Source of the DNA: Spirochaetales bacterium
Lineage (GTDB): Bacteria; Spirochaetota; Spirochaetia; Treponematales; Treponemataceae
Direction of reading: 5' to 3'
Length of the DNA stretch: 38,336 nt
Assembly: GCA_030526505.1 (NCBI GenBank)
Contig: JAUNCR010000011.1
Span: 1-38,336 of the forward strand
The notes under the pieces: generated by a model
Databases searched by the model: none
What the model was told of the DNA's origin: nothing
What the model saw: only the letters and a program-made list of their open reading frames with translations
Shown: in pieces, positions 8,350 through 16,272 of the stretch
Numbering within the stretch: the first letter of the stretch is position 1
Layout of the letters: each line of letters starts with the position of its first letter
Program-made: the position numbers and the translations under genes

Positions 8350-8488
8350 TTGTCACACGGATTTGATTTTGCTGACGCAAAATTGACTCGTATATTATCA
8401 TCCTTCAATGTTTTTTTTGAAATATTTCAATCATTCGAATCTCCTCTCCTATAGAAAAATCGTTAGATTTTTCGAATCAGTGTGACAA
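8350..8488. repeat. 139-bp palindromic intergenic element with nested hairpins
   Basis: The ends are inverted copies, TTGTCACACGGATT at the left and the complement of TTGTCACACTGATT at the right (13/14 match). Inside lie a hairpin ATTTTGC/GCAAAAT at 8366-8383, a 14-bp perfect palindrome TTGAAATATTTCAA at 8417-8430 and a hairpin GAAAAATC/GATTTTTC at 8454-8473. It occupies the left part of the 378-bp gap between the convergent mnmE and purD genes. It contains no plausible coding frame or transposase remnant. Confidence 0.55.
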
Positions 8489-8567
8489 TTTATAGATTAT
8501 GTATGACTAACTGCATCAAAATCTTAAACTCGATATTCGACCTGATTAACTAAAATTTAAAATAGAA

Positions 8568-8686
8568 AAGGGCTGTCCAATAAGTAAAAGACCTTGTCAT
8601 TCTGAACTCGTTTCAGAATCTATATGCTACTAATAGTGTAGATGCTGAAATAAATTCAGCATGACAATTCTTTTTGGACAGCCCTT
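8568..8686. repeat. MITE/REP-like element with 13-bp inverted ends and two hairpins
   Basis: Perfect 13-bp inverted repeats AAGGGCTGTCCAA (8568-8580) and its complement (8674-8686) bound a 119-bp element. Each half carries a similar unit: TTGTCATTCTGAA followed by a hairpin with an 8-bp stem (ATTCTGAA/TTCAGAAT, 8599-8619), and on the other strand TTGTCATGCTGAA with an 8-bp hairpin (ATGCTGAA/TTCAGCAT, 8642-8662). Both hairpins have 5-nt loops. The element is thus an inverted pair of about 55-bp units. No target-site duplication is obvious. The outer repeats look like insertion-sequence ends, which suggests a non-autonomous mobile element; only one copy is present here. Confidence 0.6.
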
Positions 8687-8708
8687 CAATTATATTAAGC
8701 TATTGCAA

Positions 8709-10022
8709 TCAGTTTGATTCGGCAGCACCAGGAAGACCAATGTCCTTTCTGTAGAACATGCCGTCGAAGCTGACATGTTCAATGGCTGCATATGCCTTCT
8801 TCCAGGCTTCGTCAAAAGTATTTCCCTGTGCAGAGCAGGCAAGAACGCGTCCACCGTTTGTAACGATTCCGCCTTCTGTCCTTCTGTCTTCCATAGCACC
8901 GGCAAAGAATACCTTTGCGCCTGTTTCTTCAACTTTTGCCGTGTCGATCTTGATTGTCATTCCCTTTTTGTAAGCCTTTGGATATCCGCCGCTTACTGCA
9001 ACAGGGGCAACAACATAACCAGGTTTCCATGCTGTCTTGAATGCGTTCAAAGTTCCTTCTGTAACAGCCTTACACATTTCTGCAAAGTCAAAGTCCATCA
9101 ATGGAAGAACGGACTGTGTTTCTGGATCTCCAAGGCGAACATTGTATTCGATGACCTTTGGACCTTCCTTTGTGATCATGAGGCCAAAGAAAATGAATCC
9201 CCTGTAGTCCCATCCTTCTGCCTGAATGCCCTTGAGTGTTGGTTCAAGAATGTTCTTGTTGAACTGGGCAAGGATTTCGTCTGTAACATCATCAACTGGA
9301 CAGATGGCGCCCATTCCGCCTGTGTTTGGTCCCTTTGCTCCGTCAAGAAGTCTCTTGTGGTCACGGGCGCTCATGAATGGAACGATGCAAGATTTTCCTG
9401 CCTTTGTAAGTTCAGGATTTACAGAAACTGCACCGAGGATTGAGATTTCAACACCGCGCATATATTCTTCGATAACGAGCTTGCGTCCTGCATCACCAAC
9501 CAGCTGACCTTCCATAAGTTCTTCAACTGCCTTGAGTGCATCATCCATGTTGAGGGCAACTACAACACCTTTTCCTGCAGCAAGACCGTCGGCCTTGAGA
9601 ACGATAGGTGCTCCGTGTTCCTTAACATAAGCAAGGGCTTCTGCCTTGTCTGTAAAAGTCTTGTTGTCGGCACAGGCAACACCATACTTGTGCATGAAGT
9701 TCTTTGCAAAGTCCTTGCTGCCTTCAAGCTGTGCCGGGTCCTTTTTAGTTCCGACTGTAGGAATGCCTGCTTCCCAGAATTTGTCTGCAAGACCTGCGCA
9801 AAGAGGATCCTCCGGACCAACAACACAAATGTCACAATTGTTTTCCTTTGCAATTCTGATGAAATCGTCCTGAGTCTTGCCTTCAACATTGCGGCATTTG
9901 TTTTCGAAAGCTGTACCACCGTTACCTGGAGTACAGATTACTTCTTCAACTGAACTGCTCTGTGCCAGTTTCCAGGCAATGGCATGTTCGCGTCCACCGT
10001 TTCCTACAACTATAACTTTCAT
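8709..10022 (-). CDS. purD: Phosphoribosylamine-glycine ligase (GAR synthetase) PurD
   Basis: PurD joins glycine to 5-phosphoribosylamine using ATP, the second step of de novo purine synthesis. The 437-residue protein opens with the family's VVGNGGREHAIAWKL, followed by ICVVGPEDPLCAGLAD, GSKDFAKNFM and the ATP-grasp loop VLKADGLAAGKGV (near residue 145). Later come GPNTGGMGA and GFIFFGLM, then EYNVRLGDPETQ with the metal ligands, and a C-terminal GG.R...C domain. Length is normal. The conserved motif begins at residue 5, so ATG 10022 must be the start. It stands alone here, away from other purine genes, and convergent with mnmE. There is no Shine-Dalgarno sequence; a -10 lies 6 nt upstream. 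Confidence 0.97.
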   Translation of the reverse strand: MKVIVVGNGGREHAIAWKLAQSSSVEEVICTPGNGGTAFENKCRNVEGKTQDDFIRIAKENNCDICVVGPEDPLCAGLADKFWEAGIPTVGTKKDPAQLEGSKDFAKNFMHKYGVACADNKTFTDKAEALAYVKEHGAPIVLKADGLAAGKGVVVALNMDDALKAVEELMEGQLVGDAGRKLVIEEYMRGVEISILGAVSVNPELTKAGKSCIVPFMSARDHKRLLDGAKGPNTGGMGAICPVDDVTDEILAQFNKNILEPTLKGIQAEGWDYRGFIFFGLMITKEGPKVIEYNVRLGDPETQSVLPLMDFDFAEMCKAVTEGTLNAFKTAWKPGYVVAPVAVSGGYPKAYKKGMTIKIDTAKVEETGAKVFFAGAMEDRRTEGGIVTNGGRVLACSAQGNTFDEAWKKAYAAIEHVSFDGMFYRKDIGLPGAAESN

Positions 10023-10028
10023 GCCGCT

Positions 10029-10057
10029 ATAATAGACAAAATAATGGAAAAAAACAA
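10029..10057 (-). promoter_or_regulatory. purD promoter with -10 six bases from the start codon
   Basis: On the minus strand, TTGTTT (10052-10057) and TATTAT (10029-10034) are 17 bases apart. Six bases (10023-10028) then separate the -10 from the purD ATG at 10022. This predicts a leaderless purD mRNA. The usual purine riboswitch leader therefore has no room downstream of this promoter. Confidence 0.5.
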
Positions 10058-10169
10058 CGGAGGAAGTTTTCTTAAGGTTTTTTAATCTTATTCTCAGAAT
10101 ATTTCACTTTTTTCAGGCGAAGACAGAAGGCATAATGAAGCCATAATCAATCAATGAGAGGTGATTTTT

Positions 10170-10535
10170 ATGAATAAGAAATATTATGTTTTCGGTGCAA
10201 TTTTTGCCCTTCTTTTGTCGGGACTTTTTTCTTCCTGCGTTATTGTTGAATCTGGTGATGACGGTATAGACGGACTTTACAATTTCCAGTTTGTAAACGA
10301 CCATATCCTTGAATGCAACTATGCTGGATACATGGATTCAGACGACATCCTTTCGGTAAGGGTTTTCGACAGATATGGAAACTTCAAGTACACATCGACA
10401 GTAGTAAATACAAGCTGCTGCAATTCCAGAGTTACCTTCGTCCTTGACAGGCCCCTTTACGACGGATGGCATGTGGACATCAGGTTCAACGATTTCTATA
10501 GCATCGAGACCTATTCGGTTTACTATTACGAGTAA
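10170..10535 (+). CDS. Small lipoprotein of unknown function
   Basis: This 121-residue protein has a lipoprotein signal peptide with Lys residues at 3-4, a hydrophobic stretch and a lipobox ending at Cys23 (FSSC). The mature part (about 98 residues) is rich in Asp and Tyr and alternates polar and hydrophobic residues, as in a small beta-sandwich exposed at the cell surface or in the periplasm. I do not recognise a family. The ATG at 10170 is set by GAGAGGTG a few bases upstream; an in-frame GTG at 10161 lies inside that site. It sits alone between the divergent purD promoter and the convergent FliL-like gene, and its stop abuts that gene's stop directly. Confidence 0.75.
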   Translation: MNKKYYVFGAIFALLLSGLFSSCVIVESGDDGIDGLYNFQFVNDHILECNYAGYMDSDDILSVRVFDRYGNFKYTSTVVNTSCCNSRVTFVLDRPLYDGWHVDIRFNDFYSIETYSVYYYE

Positions 10536-11039
10536 TCAGTCAATGAAAATGTAATCGTTAAAATAGACGGCCCTGATCTTACCCATGACCAGCTGGCCGT
10601 TTATTATTTCAAGGAGATCTTCCTTTATGCGGCCTTCTCCTTTTTCAAGAATTTCCCGTGAAGTTCGTTCCGAAAAGTAATTGATGAATATGCTTCTTAT
10701 CTGCCGTTCTTTCTGGGAAAGCTCTTCAAAGAGGGCCTTGTCTCCGGAAGGGTATGAAAACCATGGGCATACTACGATTACTGTAGGCTCTTCCTCTTCC
10801 GATTCAACCTTAGTCTGAACCCTGATCTGGCGGAAATCTGTAAATGCATCAACGGCATTTTCCTTGCCCTTGTTCATGTTCGTGACTTTCTGAGGATCAG
10901 GATCTGCCTTTCTGTAATTTTTCCCGGGAATTCCCTTTGTAACCGCCAAGGCAGTCAGCGTTGCAATTACAATTGTAGCTCCGATTATTGAGGCGATGAG
11001 AACAAGTATTCTGTTAATCAGTTCCAGTTTTATTTTCAT
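10536..11039 (-). CDS. FliL-like single-pass membrane protein
   Basis: The 167-residue protein has one N-terminal transmembrane helix (about residues 9-33) and a periplasmic domain that ends like FliL of spirochaetes. A regulatory-looking linker is followed by ERQIRSIFINYFSERTS, GEGRIKEDLLEIINGQL and a final strand VYFNDYIFID. FliL-type proteins sit next to flagellar stators and belong to the stomatin-like fold class. No other flagellar gene is present, so this may be a second, non-canonical FliL-like protein. Its ATG overlaps the last bases of hflX (ATGA overlap at 11036-11039), so it depends on translation of hflX. The family assignment rests on the C-terminal third. Confidence 0.62.
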   Translation of the reverse strand: MKIKLELINRILVLIASIIGATIVIATLTALAVTKGIPGKNYRKADPDPQKVTNMNKGKENAVDAFTDFRQIRVQTKVESEEEEPTVIVVCPWFSYPSGDKALFEELSQKERQIRSIFINYFSERTSREILEKGEGRIKEDLLEIINGQLVMGKIRAVYFNDYIFID

Positions 11040-12325
11040 TTGATGTAATCCTTCAGGAGCGCAAGTGTTCTTGTTGTTGCCTTTCCTTCTTCATCCAGTT
11101 TGCCAGGAATCCTTGCTTCAAGTTCAATGCAGTCTTCAAGCCATTCTTCCTTTTCGATGGTTCCGTTTTTGCGGGCAAGTTCAACCAGATCCGTGCGTGC
11201 CATTGGAATCTTGAATGAGCGCAAAACGCCAAGAAGGTTTTCTGTAAGAACGGCAATGATGTCCTCAAAACCCTGATGTGTTTTTGCACTTACATGAAGT
11301 GCTCCAGGGAAAGTGTTGTTAAGCTGCGATTCAAGGAGAATGTTTCCCTGAACCCTGTCGTATTTGTTGAGCACTACGATAGACGGAATTTTGTCTGCCT
11401 TGATTTCTGCAAGAACCCTCATTACCTGTGTGTACTGTTTTTCGCAGTCTGGATCTGCAGCATCAACTACAATGAGGAGGAAATCTGCAAAGGCGGCTTC
11501 TTCAAGGGTAGACTTGAATGCATCGATGAGGGTGTGTGGCAGTTTTGAAATGAAACCTACCGTATCAGTGATGAGTACGGTGTTTGCTTCTGAAAGGGCA
11601 AGCTTTCTTGTAGTCGGATCAAGGGTTGCAAACAGCTTGTTTTCAACAAAAACATCAGCACCGGTCAAGGCATTAAGGAGGCTTGATTTTCCGGCGTTAG
11701 TATAGCCGACCAGGGCACATCCGGAAGTTGCAGTTCTTTCCCTCTGCTTTCTCTGAACGCTTCTGTTTATTTCAACCTGTTCAAGTTCTTTCTTAAGCTG
11801 AACGATTTTATCTTCAATCTGACGGCGGTCAAGTTCCAGCTGGGTTTCACCGCTACCTTTGTTTCCTACGGCACCGCCTCTCTGTCTGGCCATGTCACCG
11901 TACATGTGGCTCAAACGGGGAAGGGAATAGGTTAGCTTGGCAAGTTCAACCTGAAGGTTTGCTTCCTTTGTCTGTGCGCGCTGTGCAAAAATCCTGATGA
12001 TTACTTCGTTTCTGTCAAAGACAGGCATTCCTGCAAGTTTTTCCCAGTTGCGCTGTTTTGAAGGGTCTATTTCCCAGTCGAAGATGATGCAGTCAGCAAA
12101 AAGTTCCTTTGCCTTGTCCGCAATTTCCTGAGCTTTTCCAGTTCCCATTCCGTATGCAGGAGTAGGTTCAATTCTTACAAGGACAATGGTACCTGCCACT
12201 TCGTAGTCCAGTGTCTTTATGAGTCCTTCAAGTTCCTTTGGTTCCGGATTCCCGTTCTTTTTGTCAGGTGCACCGACCAAAAGGCATCTAACTTTTTTTT
12301 CTTCTTCCTGCTTGAGTTCTACCAT
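11036..12325 (-). CDS. hflX: Ribosome-associated GTPase HflX
   Basis: HflX is a GTPase that splits stalled ribosomes and acts during stress. The 429-residue protein has the N-terminal HflX domain, the linker MYGDMARQRGGAVGNKGSGE (with the GxGE motif) and a coiled-coil stretch (about residues 160-190). The G domain carries G1 GYTNAGKS, G2 TTRK, G3 DTVGFISKLPH and G4 NKYD. ATG 12325 is chosen over an upstream in-frame GTG at 12331. The GTG lies only one base after a TATAAT -10 and so would fall upstream of the transcript's start. The 3' end overlaps a FliL-like gene by 4 bases. There is no Shine-Dalgarno sequence. Confidence 0.95.
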   Translation of the reverse strand: MVELKQEEEKKVRCLLVGAPDKKNGNPEPKELEGLIKTLDYEVAGTIVLVRIEPTPAYGMGTGKAQEIADKAKELFADCIIFDWEIDPSKQRNWEKLAGMPVFDRNEVIIRIFAQRAQTKEANLQVELAKLTYSLPRLSHMYGDMARQRGGAVGNKGSGETQLELDRRQIEDKIVQLKKELEQVEINRSVQRKQRERTATSGCALVGYTNAGKSSLLNALTGADVFVENKLFATLDPTTRKLALSEANTVLITDTVGFISKLPHTLIDAFKSTLEEAAFADFLLIVVDAADPDCEKQYTQVMRVLAEIKADKIPSIVVLNKYDRVQGNILLESQLNNTFPGALHVSAKTHQGFEDIIAVLTENLLGVLRSFKIPMARTDLVELARKNGTIEKEEWLEDCIELEARIPGKLDEEGKATTRTLALLKDYIK

Positions 12326-12332
12326 AATCACA

Positions 12333-12361
12333 ATTATACAAATTTTTCAAAAAAGTGTGAA
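12333..12361 (-). promoter_or_regulatory. hflX promoter, leaderless type
   Basis: On the minus strand, TTCACA (12356-12361, 5/6 match) and a perfect TATAAT (12333-12338) are 17 bases apart. Seven bases (12326-12332) lie between the -10 and the ATG at 12325. This is the best-matching promoter of the leaderless set. Confidence 0.65.
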
Positions 12362-12458
12362 ATCCAAAGTTAAAAATGCCGAAAATTGAGAGACAGAAAG
12401 TGGATATTTTTTCTGTTGTATGAATCCATCCGGGTTTGTGCATTTATAGGAGAAAGCT

Positions 12459-14114
12459 GTGACATCTTTGCCTAAAATTGCTCTAAGCATGCTGATTTCA
12501 GTAGTTGTCTTTGCAGGCTGCCTTTTGTTCACCTTTGCAGGCGGCTTCAGGATCATTGAAGTTCAGTACTATACGCCAAGAGTGATTGGAAACATAAACA
12601 ACCGCCTCGAAAAAATAAAGTCTGGCTATGGAGATTATTTTTCCGCCATGGACGAGCAGTTCAGGAGATTCCTTGCTGAACGCAGCGTTGCTTCATATAT
12701 TGAACGGGAGCCTTCAAAGGAAAACATGGATGAACGGGATAATCTCTGCGGCCTTCTTTTCCAGAAAAATCCTGGGCTTGATGGAATCCGCCTCATTGAA
12801 AACGACGGCATCCACATTCACTACAGCACTTTCCAGGAAGATGTGCTCAAGGAATCTGCCGAACTCATAACCTATTCAAACTATACGGACAGAATTCCTT
12901 TTACTTTGATAGAAACCGGTGACGGTGAAAAAAACACAAAGGTTTATTTTGACAATGCCAGGAACAGGTTGCTTTTCAGCTATCCGTTCTATGATGTATA
13001 CACAGCCTGCCGCGGAACCATGGTTTTCTATGTTGCAGGAGATGACTTTACAAGATACCTAATCGGCAAGGATGTTGTTTCCCTCAATGCAAGGGGAACA
13101 GTTCTTTCCCCATCCGGATTTGTATTCAACATTCCATTGACCGGAAGAAACCTGCTCATCCAGGAAATTCAGGGCAGATGGGAAAAGAGGCATGAGAACA
13201 TAGAGCATCTCATAGAATCAGATGTAAAGAAGGAAAACCTGTTTGTTGTTTCTACAACAAATGAAAACGGAATAAAAATCGGCTGGATTTGCAGTCAGGA
13301 TGAATTTGAATTTTCAGAGACAGAAAAGATTTCGCTTTTAATATGTCTTTTCATAACTGTTTATCTCATCATATTCCTTCTGTTTAACATCAGGCATGAC
13401 GATATGGTTCTCATCCGCAGGAGAATCAGAAAATTCCAGTACGGACTTCTTAAGGAATACATTGAACGCAAGGACAGCAGTGACTGGAAGAGCCTTTCAA
13501 AGGAAATTGCGTCCAGAAGAATGGATGTAAACGATGAAATCAAGAGAAGCCTTGGTCGCCGCGGAAAGAAACATTCTGTGGAAATCGATGCAATGCTTGA
13601 AGAAAGCTGGCAGGACATTATGTCTGCCGTTGGAGCAACATCCGGAAGAATCCTTGTGGAAAGAAAAGCAGAGGCTCCTGCAGAAAATGTTGTTGAAGAA
13701 GTAACTCCACCGGCACCAGTTGAAAAAATCAGCGAGCCGGAAGCGGTGGAAGAAGTAGAGGAACTTGAAGAAATTCAGGAAGCCGAAGCAGTCGAAGAAG
13801 TAGAGGAACTTGAAGAAATCGAAGAAGCCGAAGCGGTGGAAGAAGTAGAGGAACTCGAAGAAATCGAGGAAGCCGAACCTGTCGATGAAACAGAAGAAAA
13901 CACTTCCGTAGATGTAGCCGATTTCTTTGGGGAAGATACATCGTCAAAGGAACCCGATGTAATCATCGAACAGTCTTTCTCTGAATATGCAAAGGAAGAA
14001 AAGTTCCCTGTGGAAAGGGAAATCCCTGCTAATGCAGATGAAATCAGACAGAAGAGCAAGGACAGCTTCTCTGTTGCCGACCTCAATTTTTCAAATCTTG
14101 ATGGTGAAAACTGA
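12459..14114 (+). CDS. Two-TM membrane protein with periplasmic sensor-like domain and acidic repeat tail
   Basis: The 551-residue protein starts at GTG, set by AGGAGA 6 nt upstream. A first transmembrane helix (residues about 6-28) is followed by an extracytoplasmic region of about 255 residues and a second helix near 290-312. This topology is like Cache-type sensors, but no output domain follows. The cytoplasmic part is highly charged (RRRIRK then coiled-coil-like). From residue 428 it contains three copies of a 15-residue unit (EAVEEVEELEEI-x-E-A), then a conserved-looking polar tail. I do not recognise a family. The next gene starts one base after its stop, so the two form an operon. Function unknown; a scaffold or sensor role is a guess. 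Confidence 0.7.
   Translation: MTSLPKIALSMLISVVVFAGCLLFTFAGGFRIIEVQYYTPRVIGNINNRLEKIKSGYGDYFSAMDEQFRRFLAERSVASYIEREPSKENMDERDNLCGLLFQKNPGLDGIRLIENDGIHIHYSTFQEDVLKESAELITYSNYTDRIPFTLIETGDGEKNTKVYFDNARNRLLFSYPFYDVYTACRGTMVFYVAGDDFTRYLIGKDVVSLNARGTVLSPSGFVFNIPLTGRNLLIQEIQGRWEKRHENIEHLIESDVKKENLFVVSTTNENGIKIGWICSQDEFEFSETEKISLLICLFITVYLIIFLLFNIRHDDMVLIRRRIRKFQYGLLKEYIERKDSSDWKSLSKEIASRRMDVNDEIKRSLGRRGKKHSVEIDAMLEESWQDIMSAVGATSGRILVERKAEAPAENVVEEVTPPAPVEKISEPEAVEEVEELEEIQEAEAVEEVEELEEIEEAEAVEEVEELEEIEEAEPVDETEENTSVDVADFFGEDTSSKEPDVIIEQSFSEYAKEEKFPVEREIPANADEIRQKSKDSFSVADLNFSNLDGEN
13740..13874 (+). repeat. Three tandem 45-bp units coding an acidic 15-residue repeat
   Basis: Units run 13740-13784, 13785-13829 and 13830-13874, in frame, with a degenerate fourth start at 13875. 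They differ by only a few third-position or single changes (for example CAG versus GAG/GAA for one residue). Near-identity at DNA level points to recent unit duplication, so copy number may vary between strains. Confidence 0.85.
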
Positions 14115-14115
14115 T

Positions 14116-14367
14116 ATGGCAGAAGTTAAAAAAACTGAATCGCAAAAAAGTAAAACAGGTCTCATGGGCAAGGCTCTTGAAATTGCTTCTGAAAAGAAGG
14201 AAGGAAAGGGTCTCCTAAAACATATTACAGAAAAAAGTGGAACTAGAACTATGACAAAAGTAATCGTTGAAAAAAATGGTGTATTTACAATTCAGGCTGG
14301 AATTGAAACTTCTGAAATCAAACAGGATCCTGATCTCAAGGCTCTTGTTGACTCTGTGCTCAAGTGA
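14116..14367 (+). CDS. Small conserved-looking hypothetical protein
   Basis: This 83-residue protein is lysine-rich at the N-terminus (residues 1-35, probably disordered), followed by a compact segment with alternating strands (TKVIVEKNGVFTIQAGIE) and a short helix at the end. There is no signal peptide or membrane segment, so it is probably cytoplasmic. It starts one base after the stop of the two-TM protein with no clear ribosome binding site of its own, which suggests translational coupling and a joint function. The open frame extends upstream inside the preceding gene, but ATG 14116 is the first start consistent with the operon. A strong terminator follows. I do not recognise a family. 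Confidence 0.6.
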   Translation: MAEVKKTESQKSKTGLMGKALEIASEKKEGKGLLKHITEKSGTRTMTKVIVEKNGVFTIQAGIETSEIKQDPDLKALVDSVLK

Positions 14368-14397
14368 TCTAAGATGAATTGAATGTCCAGAAAAATA

Positions 14398-14435
14398 AAA
14401 AAGCTGCCTGCATTTGCCGGCAGCTTTTTCTTTTT
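14398..14435. terminator. Bidirectional terminator
   Basis: An 8-bp stem AAGCTGCC/GGCAGCTT (14401-14426) is flanked by A-rich bases on the left and TTTTTCTTTTT on the right. It can end transcription of the small gene at 14116 and of the convergent DUF5312-like gene. Confidence 0.85.
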
Positions 14436-14445
14436 AGGAATCTGT

Positions 14446-15981
14446 TTATTCTTCTTCCTCGGTAAGTTCAACAGGGAAGTTCTGCATGAGGGAAACGAAG
14501 GAGAAGATCTTCTTGTAGGCGTCGATGGACATCTGCTTCAGCTGGCCTTCGGCAAAGTGGTCTATGTCGTTCCAGTTGAGGATGAGTTCCTGATGCTTCT
14601 TTACGCAGTCTTCAAGGATCATCTTAAGGTTTCTGTCGTAGCTGATGAGAAGGTTAATTGCCTTCTTGATGAGTTTTCCTGCTGTGTCGTTCACCTGGTT
14701 AAGGGTAGACTGGATGATTCCCTTTGAATCCTTGTCGCGGTCTGCACGAGGAAGGTGGGTCTTCATCTTAAGCCCAAGGTCAACGGTTTCGTTTACGCTG
14801 TTGTCGAGGGCGGTGATGTCTGCGGAAATGTCCACCAGGTTGTGGAAGGCATCGCTCATTGGAGTTGCAAGCTGCTGGTTTGCCCATTCGCCGCGGACTG
14901 TAAGGATGTCGTTGAGTTCCCTGATGTCCTTCTTGATGTAGTCAAGGATAAACATCTTCAGGTAGCCAAGCGGTTCGCCGTATGCAAAGGAACCGATTCC
15001 CTTCCTTTCAAAAGGTGCGCTTCCTGCTTCGTTGTAGTATTTAAGGTGCTCAACTTCATTTGTTCCGAAAATCTGAACCAGAAGTCCGTCCACCTTTCCT
15101 GCCTTCTGCTTTGCCTGAAGTTCTTCCAGTGTGTTTTCTGCAGCCTTTTTGATGTCGGCAATGTAGTCGTCGACAATGTAAAGTTCCTTCTGTGCATATT
15201 CGTCGCGGTAAAGTGGATTTTCAGAGATAAGCTGAATGAGCATTTCAAGGATGCGGTTGTCGCGGAGGTACTTTACTCGTGCAAGGATTTTTTTCCATGT
15301 TCCCATTGGGATAGGATCAGCACCCTTAACGGACTTGATGAGCTTGAAAACATCGCTCCAGTCTGCGTCAAAAGGGAGAACCCAAGCAACATCAATGAAA
15401 TTCTTAAGGTCTTCTATAATATAAGAGCCGTTGATTGCTGAAAATTTAGGAACCTTTGAAAAATCATGTTCCTTGATGGTGTTGTCGAACTTTTTGAGTG
15501 TGAAATAGAAGTCATACTGAACGAAGTTTGCAAAGTACATCAGCTTTGTATAGAGGGAATCTGTCTTTGCAATTCTTGTGCTGTCGTATGCAGAGGTGAA
15601 TATTTCCATCTGGCCTCTGATTGCTTCACTGACTGCCTTGAGTGGCTGCTTGCGTGCAAGTTCGGTTATTGCAGTTTCCGAAAGGTTATCGATGGCTTCA
15701 AGCTGCTTTTCTGTAAGTGAGCGGTTAAGGACAAGTCTTTTGAGGGCATTTGGGTTTTCAAAGGACTGAATCATCGCCTGTGCAGGAGAAACGGCCTTGT
15801 AGAGTTCAAACATGAACTTTGCGAAGCTAGGGTCAACTTCGTTAGGCCCCAGTTTATAGAATTTGTACTTGGTTTTTGACAGAGATTTAGCAATGCTTTT
15901 GAGGACTTTTTTCTTCTGTGCTTCAGGATCGCTTCCGCCAAAAAAAGAGCCGAGTAAGTCTTTAAAGAAATTTCCACCCAT
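14446..15981 (-). CDS. DUF5312-like spirochaetal protein
   Basis: The 511-residue protein is charged, mainly helical and lacks a signal peptide or membrane helix, so it should be cytoplasmic. Its start (MGGNFFKDLLGSFFGG) and overall layout resemble spirochaete proteins annotated with DUF5312; the assignment is from memory of the family and the role is unknown. The open frame continues another 51 codons upstream, but ATG 15981 is preferred. The upstream part reads as low-complexity translated promoter DNA: TTGAAA and TATTAT promoter hexamers lie in it, 17 bases apart. There is no Shine-Dalgarno sequence. The acidic end (TEEEE) is short. It is convergent with the gene at 14116 and divergent from chvE. 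Confidence 0.68.
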   Translation of the reverse strand: MGGNFFKDLLGSFFGGSDPEAQKKKVLKSIAKSLSKTKYKFYKLGPNEVDPSFAKFMFELYKAVSPAQAMIQSFENPNALKRLVLNRSLTEKQLEAIDNLSETAITELARKQPLKAVSEAIRGQMEIFTSAYDSTRIAKTDSLYTKLMYFANFVQYDFYFTLKKFDNTIKEHDFSKVPKFSAINGSYIIEDLKNFIDVAWVLPFDADWSDVFKLIKSVKGADPIPMGTWKKILARVKYLRDNRILEMLIQLISENPLYRDEYAQKELYIVDDYIADIKKAAENTLEELQAKQKAGKVDGLLVQIFGTNEVEHLKYYNEAGSAPFERKGIGSFAYGEPLGYLKMFILDYIKKDIRELNDILTVRGEWANQQLATPMSDAFHNLVDISADITALDNSVNETVDLGLKMKTHLPRADRDKDSKGIIQSTLNQVNDTAGKLIKKAINLLISYDRNLKMILEDCVKKHQELILNWNDIDHFAEGQLKQMSIDAYKKIFSFVSLMQNFPVELTEEEE

Positions 15982-15990
15982 AATATTTCT

Positions 15991-16019
15991 ATAATAAGAA
16001 AGAATTGGATTTTTTTCAA
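15991..16019 (-). promoter_or_regulatory. Promoter of the DUF5312-like gene
   Basis: On the minus strand, TTGAAA (16014-16019) and TATTAT (15991-15996) are separated by 17 bases, and the -10 ends 9 bases before the ATG. The predicted 5' leader is 0-3 nt. This supports the short start for this gene. Confidence 0.55.
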
Positions 16020-16202
16020 GGAAATTCTTGCTATGGATAATCTTAACTTTTTTGACAGCAAGAAATTCTAGAACAGAGCCTGCCGGATATGTAAGATTTT
16101 TTTGAAAATTCCCATAAATTCGCAAAATATTCAAGAAGATTGATAATCCAAGTCGGGTGATTTGATGTAATATGTAATCATCCTAAGAACAAAGGTAGTA
16201 TT

Positions 16203-16224
16203 GGTTCTCCCTGCGGGGAGGACT
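16203..16224 (+). promoter_or_regulatory. GC-rich hairpin in the chvE leader
   Basis: About 50 bases before the chvE start, GGTTCTCCC pairs with GGGAGGACT around a TGCG loop (8-9 bp, one or two wobble pairs). No T-run follows, so it is not a terminator. It may protect the 5' end of a highly expressed mRNA or bind a regulator. The chvE promoter is not clear; it should lie between 16140 and 16195. Confidence 0.45.
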
Positions 16225-16272
16225 GATGCTAACTAAAAAAATTGTAAGATATCAAATAAGGAGGATTATCTT

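Noticed and set aside
8775-9443. Long open frame (222 codons) opposite purD
   Set aside because: It is fully antisense to a clearly identified gene, cysteine- and phenylalanine-rich in the way expected from reading complementary codons, and has no initiation signal.
12329-12331. GTG as an upstream start for hflX
   Set aside because: It lies one base after the TATAAT -10 hexamer, so it would be upstream of the expected transcript start; ATG 12325 fits better.
14755-15441. 228-codon open frame opposite the DUF5312-like gene
   Set aside because: Shadow frame, rich in Cys, Val and Phe, without initiation signals.
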